From contig NZ_ARVV01000001.1 of NCBI RefSeq assembly GCF_000385375.1, forward strand, positions 2,170,001 to 2,234,000: DNA of 64,000 bases, in the 5' to 3' direction. The translations under genes were made by a program, and so were the position numbers. The DNA comes from Methyloversatilis discipulorum (GTDB taxonomy: Bacteria > Pseudomonadota > Gammaproteobacteria > Burkholderiales > Rhodocyclaceae). The notes beneath the pieces were generated by a model that did no database searches, had not been told where the DNA came from, and saw only the letters and a program-made list of their open reading frames with translations. How positions within the stretch are numbered: the stretch's first letter is position 1; every line of letters starts with the position of its first letter. Below are positions 10,130-17,507 of this stretch, piece by piece.

Positions 10130-10834
10130 ATGGAGGAAATCGATTTGAGTGCATTCCAGATCACGCCGTTCGGTTTTATCATCATCGGAATATATTCATT
10201 CGGGATCTGGGTGATCGCACTGGTTTTCAGCAGGATTTTTGCATCGTTTCGCAAGCGTTGGTGGATACTCGGACCGCCAACGCTCGCAATGATAGCGCTG
10301 CCATGGGGCGAAGAAATATGGATCGCCTCGCGTTTTAAAGAAGCATGCAGCGACGCGGGAGTGAAAGTATACAGGCAGGTTGAAGTGGACGGTTTCTATG
10401 ACTCAACGATGCGCAGCGGGTATTCTCTTATCAGGGAAAAAGGGTTTGCATTTATGGAACACCCGTCTAATAAAAAAGGAAAGGTAGATCACATAGAAAT
10501 AGAACACGGCGAATGGGTAACAAAGACCATCGACCAACCAAGCGCCCGATATCATTTCAAGCATTCTTATCAACCGAAACCCTTTCAGAACTGGGTTTCC
10601 ATCGGCTGGAGGATAGACAAAATTCAGTATGAAGTCATCGACACCGAAACCGATGAGGTATTGGGTGTCGATGTGCGAATTAAACGTTATCCGAGCTTCG
10701 CCGAGTCCCTGTGGCTTCGTTTCTTTGATCCCAGAGGCGTTGGTTGCTCGGGTCCGCTCGATACTTCAAAAAAGCACTCTCAGACAGGTATTCTATACGA
10801 TCATGTAATAATTCCGAAGAAGGTATTTGATTAA
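10130..10834 (+). CDS. Hypothetical membrane-anchored protein
   Basis: The 234-residue product has two hydrophobic segments near the N-terminus (FGFIIIGIYSFGIWVIALVF, about 14-33, and WWILGPPTLAMIALPWG, about 44-60) followed by a soluble domain of about 170 residues rich in aromatic and charged residues (HGEWVTKTIDQPSARYHF, GWRIDKIQYEVIDTETDEV). No family is recognised. The gene is clearly AT-richer than the host and sits between the two copies of the extended repeat. Confidence 0.55.
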   Translation: MEEIDLSAFQITPFGFIIIGIYSFGIWVIALVFSRIFASFRKRWWILGPPTLAMIALPWGEEIWIASRFKEACSDAGVKVYRQVEVDGFYDSTMRSGYSLIREKGFAFMEHPSNKKGKVDHIEIEHGEWVTKTIDQPSARYHFKHSYQPKPFQNWVSIGWRIDKIQYEVIDTETDEVLGVDVRIKRYPSFAESLWLRFFDPRGVGCSGPLDTSKKHSQTGILYDHVIIPKKVFD

Positions 10835-10906
10835 AGGAAGGTTGCATATAGACCATGATTTTCAATGAATGACAGTTCCCTTTGACCTATAGAGTCGTGA
10901 AAAGTA

Positions 10907-10981
10907 GGGGACAGACCACGCTTCCCGGCCACAGAGCTCGGTTTGATATTCGACATTCCAGGTCAATGAAGCCGACCGCCG
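10907..10981 (+). repeat. Extended intergenic repeat, copy 2
   Basis: GGGGACAGACCACG at 10907-10920 is followed by sequence homologous to 9989-10046 (GAGCTCGGTT, ATATTCGACATT, then GCCG...CCGCCG). It precedes a VOC-family gene of normal GC content and may mark the end of the AT-rich part of the island. Confidence 0.6.
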
Positions 10982-11030
10982 CTCAAAACTCGGGATTTCA
11001 TCGTTCATCGCAGAACCCCGGAGCACATTT

Positions 11031-11459
11031 ATGGAAACGCAAGAACTGCATCGCGGTCGCCTCATTGACCACATCCAGCTCGTCGTCAGCGATCTCACGG
11101 CCAGCAAGACCTTCTATGGAGCCGCCCTCGGCGCCCTGAACATTCCCCTCGGCGGCTCGGCGGATGACTACTTCTGGGCGGACGAGCTGTTCATCTCGAC
11201 GGCAACAAGCCTTGCGGCACAAGGCAAGGTCACCGGTCGCTGCCATCTTGCATTCCAGGCACAGGACCGGGCGATGGTGGATGCGTTCTACGCGGCCGCG
11301 ATGGCGAGTGGCGGCAAGGACAACGGCGCGCCGGGAGAACGGCCTTACCACCCCGGCTACTACGCGGCGTTTGTGCTCGATCCCGACGGCAACAACATCG
11401 AGGCGGTCTATCACGGTGAAGCGACCCGATCATGCGCTTCCGTCCGCATCACGTTTTAG
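11031..11459 (+). CDS. VOC family (glyoxalase/dioxygenase fold) protein
   Basis: The 142-residue single-domain protein shows the betaalphabetabetabeta pattern of the vicinal oxygen chelate superfamily: IDHIQLVVSDLTASKTFYGAAL at the start, GRCHLAFQAQDRAMVDAFYAAA in the second half and a final VLDPDGNNIEAVYHG. The conserved first histidine (DHIQ) and the final glutamate (NNIEAV) are possible metal ligands. The substrate is unknown. GC content is higher than in the neighbouring orphan genes. Confidence 0.85.
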   Translation: METQELHRGRLIDHIQLVVSDLTASKTFYGAALGALNIPLGGSADDYFWADELFISTATSLAAQGKVTGRCHLAFQAQDRAMVDAFYAAAMASGGKDNGAPGERPYHPGYYAAFVLDPDGNNIEAVYHGEATRSCASVRITF

Positions 11460-11511
11460 TGGAACGCACCTTGGCTGCCGTCGCGGGAGCTGCAACGTCT
11501 AGGAGATATCC

Positions 11512-12012
11512 ATGACTATCGCCAGACTTGTCAGTACCGCGAAATCGATCAGTTGGTATATGGGCTTTGCTGGCCTGTCGTTTTTTCTTCTGTACTGGCC
11601 TGCATCAAACCTCTATTGGAGCACCGCCATTGGCCTTTTCAAGCTGCACAAATTGTCCCCCAGTGACACTTTTGCTCTTTGGAATCCTGGTGTTCTCGCC
11701 ATGTTTATGGTTTTCCTGACGCCGCTCTGGGTGTTCGCCATAAAGGGCATCTACTATGCAGCGATCACATTATCCATTCTATCGCTCCGTCCTTATCTGA
11801 TCCTGCTCTCAGTTGTCGCATGGCTTTCCATGAAAGGATTCATTCCGCACGGTCACATTGTGTGGAAGAGAATCGAGAACGGCGGCGTTGTTTTTGCATT
11901 AACAGAAGCCGTCAACTGGAAGTTTCCTTTCCTTTATTCAGCCCTTTGCGTTCTGGTTGCCATAAAGTATTTTACGACGGAAACTGATTCCAACCGGGAA
12001 CGCCACGGCTAG
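11512..12012 (+). CDS. Hypothetical polytopic membrane protein
   Basis: The 166-residue protein begins MTIARLVSTAKSISW after a ribosome site AGGAGATATCC. It has about four membrane segments (FAGLSFFLLYW, VLAMFMVFLTPLWVFAI, LILLSVVAWLSM and FLYSALCVLVAI) and a hydrophilic loop with HGHIVWKRIENG. No family is recognised. It is AT-richer than the VOC gene upstream and is followed by another copy of the dispersed motif. Confidence 0.55.
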   Translation: MTIARLVSTAKSISWYMGFAGLSFFLLYWPASNLYWSTAIGLFKLHKLSPSDTFALWNPGVLAMFMVFLTPLWVFAIKGIYYAAITLSILSLRPYLILLSVVAWLSMKGFIPHGHIVWKRIENGGVVFALTEAVNWKFPFLYSALCVLVAIKYFTTETDSNRERHG

Positions 12013-12036
12013 CCAAATTCCAATAAGTACCAATAA

Positions 12037-12050
12037 GGGACAGACCACAT
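12037..12050 (+). repeat. GGGGNCAGACCACG motif copy (degenerate)
   Basis: GGGACAGACCACAT, preceded by CAATAA, is the last copy of the dispersed motif. The 12013-12215 gap otherwise holds no gene I can support. Confidence 0.5.
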
Positions 12051-12215
12051 TTTCCCGCTGACGAAAGCGGATCCGAGGCTAACGGTTCGTCGTCTGTCAT
12101 GCGTTGGAAGTCCGCTGCGAGTTGGCACTCAGCCCCCTGGCAGGCTGCCCTGTCGAACTGCCGCGCCCCCGTTCGTCGTACCCATCCCTACCCCACTCTG
12201 AATGGAGAACAGGCG

Positions 12216-12683
12216 ATGCGATTCATCATCACGGCGCAGTCCGATGCAGCGAGCACGCCATCCGACCCATCGGCGGCGTTCGATGCCGAGCTGTTCAAGG
12301 CCTACATGCGCTTCAACGAAGAGATGCACACGGCGGGTGTGCTGATCGCGTCCGAGGGTCTGAATCCGGCGGCGCAAGGCGCGCGGATTGCTGTTGCGGA
12401 CGGCAAACGCTATGTCGTCGATGGTCCGTTCGCGGAGTCCAAGGAGTTGGTGGGTGGCTTCTACATCATCGAAGTCCCCTCGCTCGACGACGCCATACAG
12501 TGGGCGCTGCGCGCGCCGTCGGGACTTGGCACGGACGACATTCTGGAGATCCGGCAACTGACCGGCTCGGATGACCTGCCGGCTGATCTTCTGCAGCTCA
12601 TCGAGGAAGCGGCGCCGACCTGGAGTGCCGATACCTGGCAGTCGCGAAGCAGCGGGACGACGAAGCATGGCGGTGCGCGCTGA
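12216..12683 (+). CDS. YciI-like (YCII-related, DGPF) domain protein
   Basis: The 155-residue protein starts MRFIITAQSD after GGAGAACAGGCG. The YCII/DGPF signature is clear: YVVDGPFAESKELVGGFYIIEV and SLDDAIQWALRAPS. The fold is a small ferredoxin-like alpha/beta barrel of unknown function, often encoded beside sigma factors or VOC proteins. The gene stops 39 bp before another VOC-type gene, and both may be one operon. A C-terminal extension (residues 125-155) is not part of the core domain. Confidence 0.82.
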   Translation: MRFIITAQSDAASTPSDPSAAFDAELFKAYMRFNEEMHTAGVLIASEGLNPAAQGARIAVADGKRYVVDGPFAESKELVGGFYIIEVPSLDDAIQWALRAPSGLGTDDILEIRQLTGSDDLPADLLQLIEEAAPTWSADTWQSRSSGTTKHGGAR

Positions 12684-12722
12684 AGCGCCCCGGATTCCGG
12701 ACAGCTTTGAAGGAGAACGACC

Positions 12723-13208
12723 ATGGTCACACCTGCAAAGAACACCGTCTGCCTGTGGTTCAACGGCGGCGCCGAGGACGCGGCGCGGTTTTACGCCGCT
12801 ACCTTTCCCGATTCCTTCGTTGGTAATGTGTATCGCGCGCCGGCAGACTATCCGTCCGGCAAGGAAGGCGATGTGCTGACGGTGGAATTCACGGTCATGG
12901 GCATCCCCTGCCTCGGGCTGAACGGCGGGCCGGCCTTCCCGCAGACCGAGGCGTTCTCGTTTCAGGTGGCGACGGCGGACCAGGCGGAAACCGACAGGCT
13001 GTGGAATGCCATCGTCAGCAACGGCGGTCAGGAGAGCGCCTGCGGCTGGTGCCGGGACCGCTGGGGCCTGTCGTGGCAGATCACGCCGGTGGCGCTGATG
13101 AACGCGATCGCCCACCCCGACCCGGCGACGGCGAAGCGGGCGTTCGAGGCGATGATGGGCATGACCAAGATTGATATCGCGGCGATCGAGGCAGCGGTGC
13201 GGGGGTGA
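12723..13208 (+). CDS. VOC/PhnB-like (3-dmu-9_3-mt fold) protein
   Basis: The 161-residue product matches the PhnB-like family: TVCLWFNGGAEDAARFYAATFPDS at the start, VLTVEFTVMGIPCLGLNGGPAF in the middle and WCRDRWGLSWQITP near the end. Older annotations call these 3-demethylubiquinone methyltransferases, but they lack SAM-binding motifs and are glyoxalase-fold proteins of unknown substrate. The ribosome site is AAGGAGAACGACC. It pairs with the upstream YCII gene. Confidence 0.85.
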   Translation: MVTPAKNTVCLWFNGGAEDAARFYAATFPDSFVGNVYRAPADYPSGKEGDVLTVEFTVMGIPCLGLNGGPAFPQTEAFSFQVATADQAETDRLWNAIVSNGGQESACGWCRDRWGLSWQITPVALMNAIAHPDPATAKRAFEAMMGMTKIDIAAIEAAVRG

Positions 13209-13271
13209 GCGGCCGGCGGCGGATCAGGTGCGGTGAGGTAGGCGGGATAAGCTGACAGGGAGAGAACGACC

Positions 13272-13484
13272 ATGAAATGGATGCTGGTGATCATCGTGAT
13301 GAACTCGCCGGTCAAGACCGATCTGGTCTTCGGCAGCCTCGCGGAGTGTCTGTCGGCGGAAGCGCAGATGCGGCAGGAGTGGGCCGATCATTACGGGCAG
13401 GCGAAGAAGGCCGGTGCTGCAGCTGAAACCCTGGGGCTGCTGAGTTCGCAGGTGACCAAGGGGACCTGCATTCCGGCGAAGTGA
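13272..13484 (+). CDS. Small conserved-looking hypothetical protein
   Basis: The 70-residue protein starts MKWMLVIIVMNSPVKTDLVF after a good ribosome site (AGGGAGAGAACGACC). A short N-terminal hydrophobic strand is followed by an amphipathic helix (ECLSAEAQMRQEWADHY) and a cysteine-containing tail (TKGTCIPAK). No function is known. Confidence 0.55.
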   Translation: MKWMLVIIVMNSPVKTDLVFGSLAECLSAEAQMRQEWADHYGQAKKAGAAAETLGLLSSQVTKGTCIPAK

Positions 13485-13544
13485 GGGGTGTTGCGGGTTG
13501 CTGGACCGCAGCGCGGCGAGTTGGTGATGTTGAGGTTTTTGCGG

Positions 13545-13838
13545 CCGTGTCGGGGTCAGAAGACCCCTCCCACAGGGGCGGTGCGCCTGATCCACGACCA
13601 GAGCCTGAGCTGGGGTTCTGTGGGAGGGGTATTCTGACCCCGACAGCGGCGGTGAGCAGAGTGGCGGCGCCGGGTCCCGGCCCAATCGCGGCCAAGGCCG
13701 CTCCCACAGGGATCGCGCCCGACCCACGGCCTGAGTGAAGGGACGGGAGATAAACCAACCCGAACGCGCGAGATAAATCGGGAAGAGGCCGGACGAAACC
13801 GGATATTTGCGGAAGGCCTGATGAACAACATTCACCTA
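13545..13838. repeat. REP-type GC-rich repeat cluster, left
   Basis: The gap after the small gene is filled by palindromic units: GTGGGAGGGG...CTGACCCC and GCGGCCAAGGCCGC followed by TCCCACAGG. A mirrored unit GGGGTCAGAAGACCCC stands at about 13554. A flanking piece with TGAGTGAAGG and GCGAGATAAAT follows. The same elements recur at 55357-55830 on the other side of the prophage, with the flanking piece inverted. These are REP/BIME-like elements; no transposase is nearby. Confidence 0.75.
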
Positions 13839-14473
13839 GGCTGAATGGCACCCGAACCCGTTGAACGTTGCGCAAGGTACTCGCCGACAGCGGCTCGCAG
13901 GGCAACTGCCTCCTGCGGCAGAACCTCGTGTGTGATCGGCGACCTGTCACCGTTAAACCGAAGCACCCACCGCACATCACTCCCCTCTCGATACAGCGAG
14001 GCAATCCACTGCACCGCTTCGGAATCGATTGGCACAGCCACCCGCTCATCGTAGGTGCAGTTGTAAGTGCGTACCGCACGCGAGCACCCCGCAACGTTCC
14101 GACTCAATACCTGTACTGGTGTTTGGCGCGGGGAATTGTTCACAGAGCTGTTCGCGCTGGAGTAGTACCGCCACCCTTCATCCGAATAGACAAGCTGCGC
14201 GATGTAACTGTAGGCGACGCCTCCTGTCTCCTTATCAACAAGGGCGACCAGATGTCCGGACCGGTTCATCACGATGCCCGCAGTAGACAGCGTAGCTGTG
14301 ACGTCCAAGGATGAATCGGTCAGAACGATCTGCCGTTTGATCAACTCCGGCGTTACCTGAGAAACCTCGACCCGGTTCGCATGCGAGCCGGTAGTGACGC
14401 ACCCGGCTGTCGAAATCGCGGTGCCGATGCTGATGACAAAGGCGGGAACGCGATGAGCTCGAAGGGCACTCAT
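13832..14473 (-). CDS. Putative outer-membrane lipoprotein of unknown function
   Basis: The chosen ATG at 14473 gives 213 residues beginning MSALRAHRVPAFVISIG with a lipobox, STAGC, at about residues 23-27, which justifies this start over longer in-frame options. The mature part contains repeated beta-type segments (VALVDKETGGVAYSYIAQLVY, DVRWVLRFNGDRS) and two cysteines (AGCSRAVRTYNCTYD) that could form a disulphide. No domain is recognised. It lies between the REP cluster and the prophage left end and is probably a host gene. Confidence 0.6.
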   Translation of the reverse strand: MSALRAHRVPAFVISIGTAISTAGCVTTGSHANRVEVSQVTPELIKRQIVLTDSSLDVTATLSTAGIVMNRSGHLVALVDKETGGVAYSYIAQLVYSDEGWRYYSSANSSVNNSPRQTPVQVLSRNVAGCSRAVRTYNCTYDERVAVPIDSEAVQWIASLYREGSDVRWVLRFNGDRSPITHEVLPQEAVALRAAVGEYLAQRSTGSGAIQPR

Positions 14474-14928
14474 CTTCTTCAGCGATCTGTGTGCAAAGAA
14501 GCCGTGCGTGGCGGCAGCGGCAACGAGAAAACGCACGCCGACCCTTACGCGATGTCGGGCGGCTTCCAGCCATCCAGATCTCGCATCCAAGCTGTCTGCG
14601 CCGGACGGCCGGGCGGTCTTGGCGAAACGACAGGCTGCTACTGCGAAGCGGTAGTGCTTCATCATGACCGAAGCCCTTTTGAATGGTGGAAATAGACGAA
14701 AACTCACGCTCATTCGCGGCATGAACAGCCCACCAATGCACGCGCATTTGTCGAGCCAACAAAAAGCGGGGTGTGACTTGCAACGGCGCCTCACCAGGCT
14801 GAAAAAGCTTGGCGAAAGTACGCATGTACATGTCGTCGTCGTCCCCCATCAGTCCCTCGTGGCTGAGGGGGAATGCTACCCACGTATGCGTTTCACTCTG
14901 AAACGCAGCGCCTCATCCGTTAGGGTGA
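14474..14928. other. Intergenic stretch left of the prophage, with a stem-loop
   Basis: No gene is supported in these 455 bases. A hairpin lies at 14843-14871: CCCCC and TCAG pair with CTGA and GGGGG with one bulged A and a ten-base loop. It has no T-run on either side. It may end repressor transcription from the right or belong to the phage end region. Confidence 0.4.
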
Positions 14929-14935
14929 ACGCGTG
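14929..14935 (+). repeat. Candidate left target-site duplication / phage end
   Basis: ACGCGTG here is repeated directly at 55350-55356. The following phage bases (GCAAACAAAGGTGTCA) resemble the reverse complement of the right end (GACGAAATGGTCA), as expected for transposase-binding ends. The match is short and the repressor stop is only 13 bp inside, so this is tentative. Confidence 0.35.
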
Positions 14936-14947
14936 CAAACAAAGGTG

Positions 14948-15706
14948 TCAGCCATGTGTCCCGGTCTGCCCAGGCTGCTGCGTGCCGTCACCCATGCCGA
15001 TGTCGGCGACTCCTGATTCAAGTTCCTGCAGGTACTCGAAGAACATCGCGATGACCATGCGGATGAACTGGTCGGAGGTAAGTTTGTGCCCGTGCTTCTT
15101 AGAACCGGTAATGGTCGTCAGCACGGCGGCGTGCAGTGCCTGTTCCATGAAGTCCTTCGTCGGTGCAGCCGACGTCGCTTTTGGGTTGACCTTGTAGCTT
15201 GCTGCAGGGGCCTCGGCGGCTGGTAGGTGCCTACCGCTCAGCACGTAGGTCACGTCCACGCCATGTTCGCTTGCCTGGGCAAGCTGGCGCGCGTCCGGGG
15301 CGCCAACATTCCTTTCCCAGTTTCCCACCGTCTTGGCACTTACACCGCCGAGCCACACCCCAAATTCTTCCTGTCCACACCCACAGCGGATGCGCTCTTC
15401 CCGCAGTCGCTGACTGACGTCGAAGCCTCTTCCCCCTTGCGGTTGACGGGCTACCTCTTCAAACGCCGTGTCGTCGGAGGGATTGCCTATCGGCGCCTCG
15501 ACGGCTTGAGAGGGCCGTCCGGTCAGGACGAACGCGACGTCGACTCCCGCTGACGAGATCCGCTGCAGGTAATCGGCCGTCGGGCTGGAAAGGCCCTTTT
15601 CGTAGCCGAGCTGCGTCTTCTTCGTGACGCCACCCAACGCCCCTAGCGCCGCCTGCGTAAGCCGGAGTCGTTTTCGTTCCTCGGCCAGACGTTCAGGAAG
15701 CTCCAT
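14948..15706 (-). CDS. Phage repressor (c-type) with two helix-turn-helix domains
   Basis: The 252-residue protein contains two XRE-like HTH domains: residues about 3-60 (LAEERKRLRLTQAALGALGGVTKKTQLGYEKG) and about 97-155 (LREERIRCGCGQEEFGVWLGGVSAKTVGNWERN), each followed by a VDVAFVLTGR or VDVTYVLSGR segment typical of phage repressors of this class. The C-terminal part may mediate oligomerisation. ATG 15706 was chosen over a TTG at 15718 because GAGGT stands six bases before it. It is transcribed leftward, away from the lytic genes, over an operator region shared with Ner. The duplicated HTH-plus-tail layout suggests an internal duplication. Confidence 0.85.
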   Translation of the reverse strand: MELPERLAEERKRLRLTQAALGALGGVTKKTQLGYEKGLSSPTADYLQRISSAGVDVAFVLTGRPSQAVEAPIGNPSDDTAFEEVARQPQGGRGFDVSQRLREERIRCGCGQEEFGVWLGGVSAKTVGNWERNVGAPDARQLAQASEHGVDVTYVLSGRHLPAAEAPAASYKVNPKATSAAPTKDFMEQALHAAVLTTITGSKKHGHKLTSDQFIRMVIAMFFEYLQELESGVADIGMGDGTQQPGQTGTHG

Positions 15707-15882
15707 GATTGACCTCAAGTGAATAAAAACGCTTGCAGTGAACGACTTCGTGAACTACGATGCGCATAAGGTGAATATTTGGTTTATCGCAAGCGAAGAA
15801 ATCAACCATTTCTAGCTCTGCGGTTAGTCAGTTTGTAGGCGCAAAAAATTAAGCGCGTACATCGGCGCATTTGGGAGAAGCG
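15707..15882. promoter_or_regulatory. Divergent operator/promoter region between repressor and Ner gene
   Basis: GTGAA(C/T) occurs four times in the same orientation at 15719, 15738, 15750 and 15771. The region is AT-richer than its surroundings and must carry the leftward repressor promoter and the rightward early promoter. The repeats are the best candidates for repressor or Ner binding. Individual -35/-10 boxes could not be assigned with confidence. Confidence 0.55.
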
Positions 15883-16182
15883 ATGAAACCCGAACAAATC
15901 AAGGCGTTGCTGAAGGAACAAGGGGCGACGCAGTCTGATGTGGCGCGTGTTGTCGGCGTCAGTCCGGCAACGGTGAGCGGGGTGATCAATGGCACCTCGA
16001 AGTCGCGAATGGTCGCCATGACGATCGCGGGGTTCCTGAAAAAGGACGTCGATGTCCTTTGGCCGGGAAAGTATCCGAAGGTCTATCGCCGCAATCGCAG
16101 GGATGTGTGCGTTGATCTGGAGAGGGTGTTCCAGGCGCTGAAGGCGACGCCTGCCGCGGCTCGCGCGACTGCCGAGGTTTGA
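15883..16182 (+). CDS. ner: Ner-like / Nlp-family HTH regulator
   Basis: The 99-residue protein begins MKPEQIKALLKEQGATQSDVARVVGVSPATVSGVINGTS, a helix-turn-helix of the Ner/Nlp class, followed by a basic tail (WPGKYPKVYRRNRRD). In Mu-like phages Ner represses both the repressor promoter and the early promoter after induction. The ATG at 15883 follows GGAGAAGCG. It is the first rightward gene of the early operon. Confidence 0.8.
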   Translation: MKPEQIKALLKEQGATQSDVARVVGVSPATVSGVINGTSKSRMVAMTIAGFLKKDVDVLWPGKYPKVYRRNRRDVCVDLERVFQALKATPAAARATAEV

Positions 16183-16183
16183 C

Positions 16184-16339
16184 ATGAACGGCACCCAGCA
16201 TCCCGTGCCCGTGACTGCGCGTGATCCGCTCGAAGACGATGTTCGCCCCTTCAGCGAGGAAGAACAGGCTGCGCTGTATGAGCGGGTCGCGCTCATGGCG
16301 TATGGCCTCACTGCCCTGCCGGGCGATGCGAGGCGCTGA
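16184..16339 (+). CDS. Small early phage protein
   Basis: The frame runs from ATG 16184, two bases after the ner stop, to TGA at 16339 and encodes 51 acidic residues (MNGTQHPVPVTARDPLEDD...). It has no recognisable domain. It is supported by tight spacing to ner and by the fact that it fills the space before the opposing small gene, with which its end overlaps by 32 bases. Confidence 0.45.
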   Translation: MNGTQHPVPVTARDPLEDDVRPFSEEEQAALYERVALMAYGLTALPGDARR

Positions 16340-16565
16340 TGACCGCAATCACGTTCATCAGGTTCTGCAGCGACTCGTTGCGCCGTTCCGGGTTGCCGAT
16401 TGGCAAGTTGCGGATCGCGTTCTCGATGTCGAAGCGCCAGTTCATGGTGCAGATGGATCGGCTGTCGCGGAGCTGCGAGACGGCCGCGCACAGCCCTGCA
16501 ATCAAAACCGCGTTCAAGTCGCCCATACGTTCGACGCGTTCTTCCAGCGCTGCGATCCGGTCCAT
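16308..16565 (-). CDS. Small antisense-oriented phage protein
   Basis: The 85-residue frame starts MDRIAALEERVERMGDLNAVLIAG at 16565, after AGGGG on the reverse strand. It has a short N-terminal coiled-coil-like helix and a second helix (RRNESLQNLMNVIAVIS). It is the only leftward gene inside the early region apart from the repressor, and its end overlaps the previous rightward gene. Function is unknown. Confidence 0.5.
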   Translation of the reverse strand: MDRIAALEERVERMGDLNAVLIAGLCAAVSQLRDSRSICTMNWRFDIENAIRNLPIGNPERRNESLQNLMNVIAVISASHRPAGQ

Positions 16566-16667
16566 ATACGCCCCTTCCGTCACGTGTTCTTCACCGATGA
16601 CTGAATTTTACGCCAGTGAATCGAATTCACTCGGACGCAATAACCCGCTTTTTTTGGAGGGTGCTTC

Positions 16668-17150
16668 GTGGGCCTGAATCCAAGAAGGCGGGCGTATTGG
16701 AAGTCGTACGTTCCGGCCACGCTGAAGGACGCGCTGTACGGCTGTATCGAGTACGCGAAAGAGGCGCGGAACCTCAGCGTCGAGCGCATCGCGGACCTGT
16801 GCGGCATCAACAGCCGGGACACGCTCTACAAGTACATCAGCGAGGCGCGGCTGCCGGTCGGGCTGGTGCTGGCCTTCGAGGCCGCATGCGGCATAAACCT
16901 GATCAGCCGCTGGAACGCCAGCGCGAGCGGCCAGCTGCTGCTCGACATCCCCAAGGGCAAGACGGCGACACCCGACGACATCAGCAACTTGCAGACCGCG
17001 CTGCACTCCGCTGTGGGCGACCTGTTGTCCTTCTACCGCGACGAGAAGAGCGCCGACGAGGTGCTGGCGTCGGTGACGGCCGGGCTGAATCAGCTCGCCT
17101 GGCACCGCGCCAACGTCGCCAAGCACAACCAACCGGAGCTTGACCTGTGA
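16668..17150 (+). CDS. Phage early HTH-type regulatory protein
   Basis: The 160-residue product begins at GTG 16668 after TTGGAGGGTGC. Residues about 27-70 read as an HTH (YAKEARNLSVERIADLCGINSRDTLYKYISE), and the C-terminal half is helical (LQTALHSAVGDLLSFYRDE, ADEVLASVTAGLNQLAWHR). It overlaps the next gene (GTGA). Similar proteins occupy this position in B3-like phages; whether it activates or represses is not known. Confidence 0.65.
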   Translation: MGLNPRRRAYWKSYVPATLKDALYGCIEYAKEARNLSVERIADLCGINSRDTLYKYISEARLPVGLVLAFEAACGINLISRWNASASGQLLLDIPKGKTATPDDISNLQTALHSAVGDLLSFYRDEKSADEVLASVTAGLNQLAWHRANVAKHNQPELDL

Positions 17151-17479
17151 CCACCGAGAAGTCCGACGCAACTAGCCAGCGCGCCGTCGTGCGGGCGATG
17201 CGAATCATGAAGCTGCTCAAGGGGCAGACCGACCTGGGCGTGAGCCTGCGGCAGTTGGCAAAGGCCTTGGGTGAGAACGACTCCACCGTGCTCAACACGC
17301 TGCGAGCGATGGAAGGCGAAGAGATGGTCATGCAGTACGACAAGACCAATCACTGGGCGCTTTCGATTGCCTGCATGCAGATCCACGCCGCCACCGATGC
17401 CGAACTCACGCGCATCGCCACGCGCACCGCCGAACGCCGCCAGCGCATCAATGCCGCCATCGCAGAAGTCGGCGGCTGA
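17147..17479 (+). CDS. IclR-like winged-helix DNA-binding protein
   Basis: The 110-residue protein has an IclR-type N-terminal wHTH: RIMKLLKGQTDLGVSLRQLAKALGENDSTVLNTLRAMEGEEMV, then a short helical tail instead of an effector domain. GTG 17147 overlaps the preceding stop by four bases. It probably regulates early genes or helps at phage ends; evidence is only the fold. Confidence 0.7.
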   Translation: MTTEKSDATSQRAVVRAMRIMKLLKGQTDLGVSLRQLAKALGENDSTVLNTLRAMEGEEMVMQYDKTNHWALSIACMQIHAATDAELTRIATRTAERRQRINAAIAEVGG

Positions 17480-17507
17480 TTCCTCAACCAACGGAGATCA
17501 CAAGAAC

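Noticed and set aside
14474..14794. Upstream extension of the lipoprotein gene to an ATG at 14794
   Set aside because: It would bury the lipobox more than 100 residues inside the protein; the start at 14473 gives a proper signal peptide.
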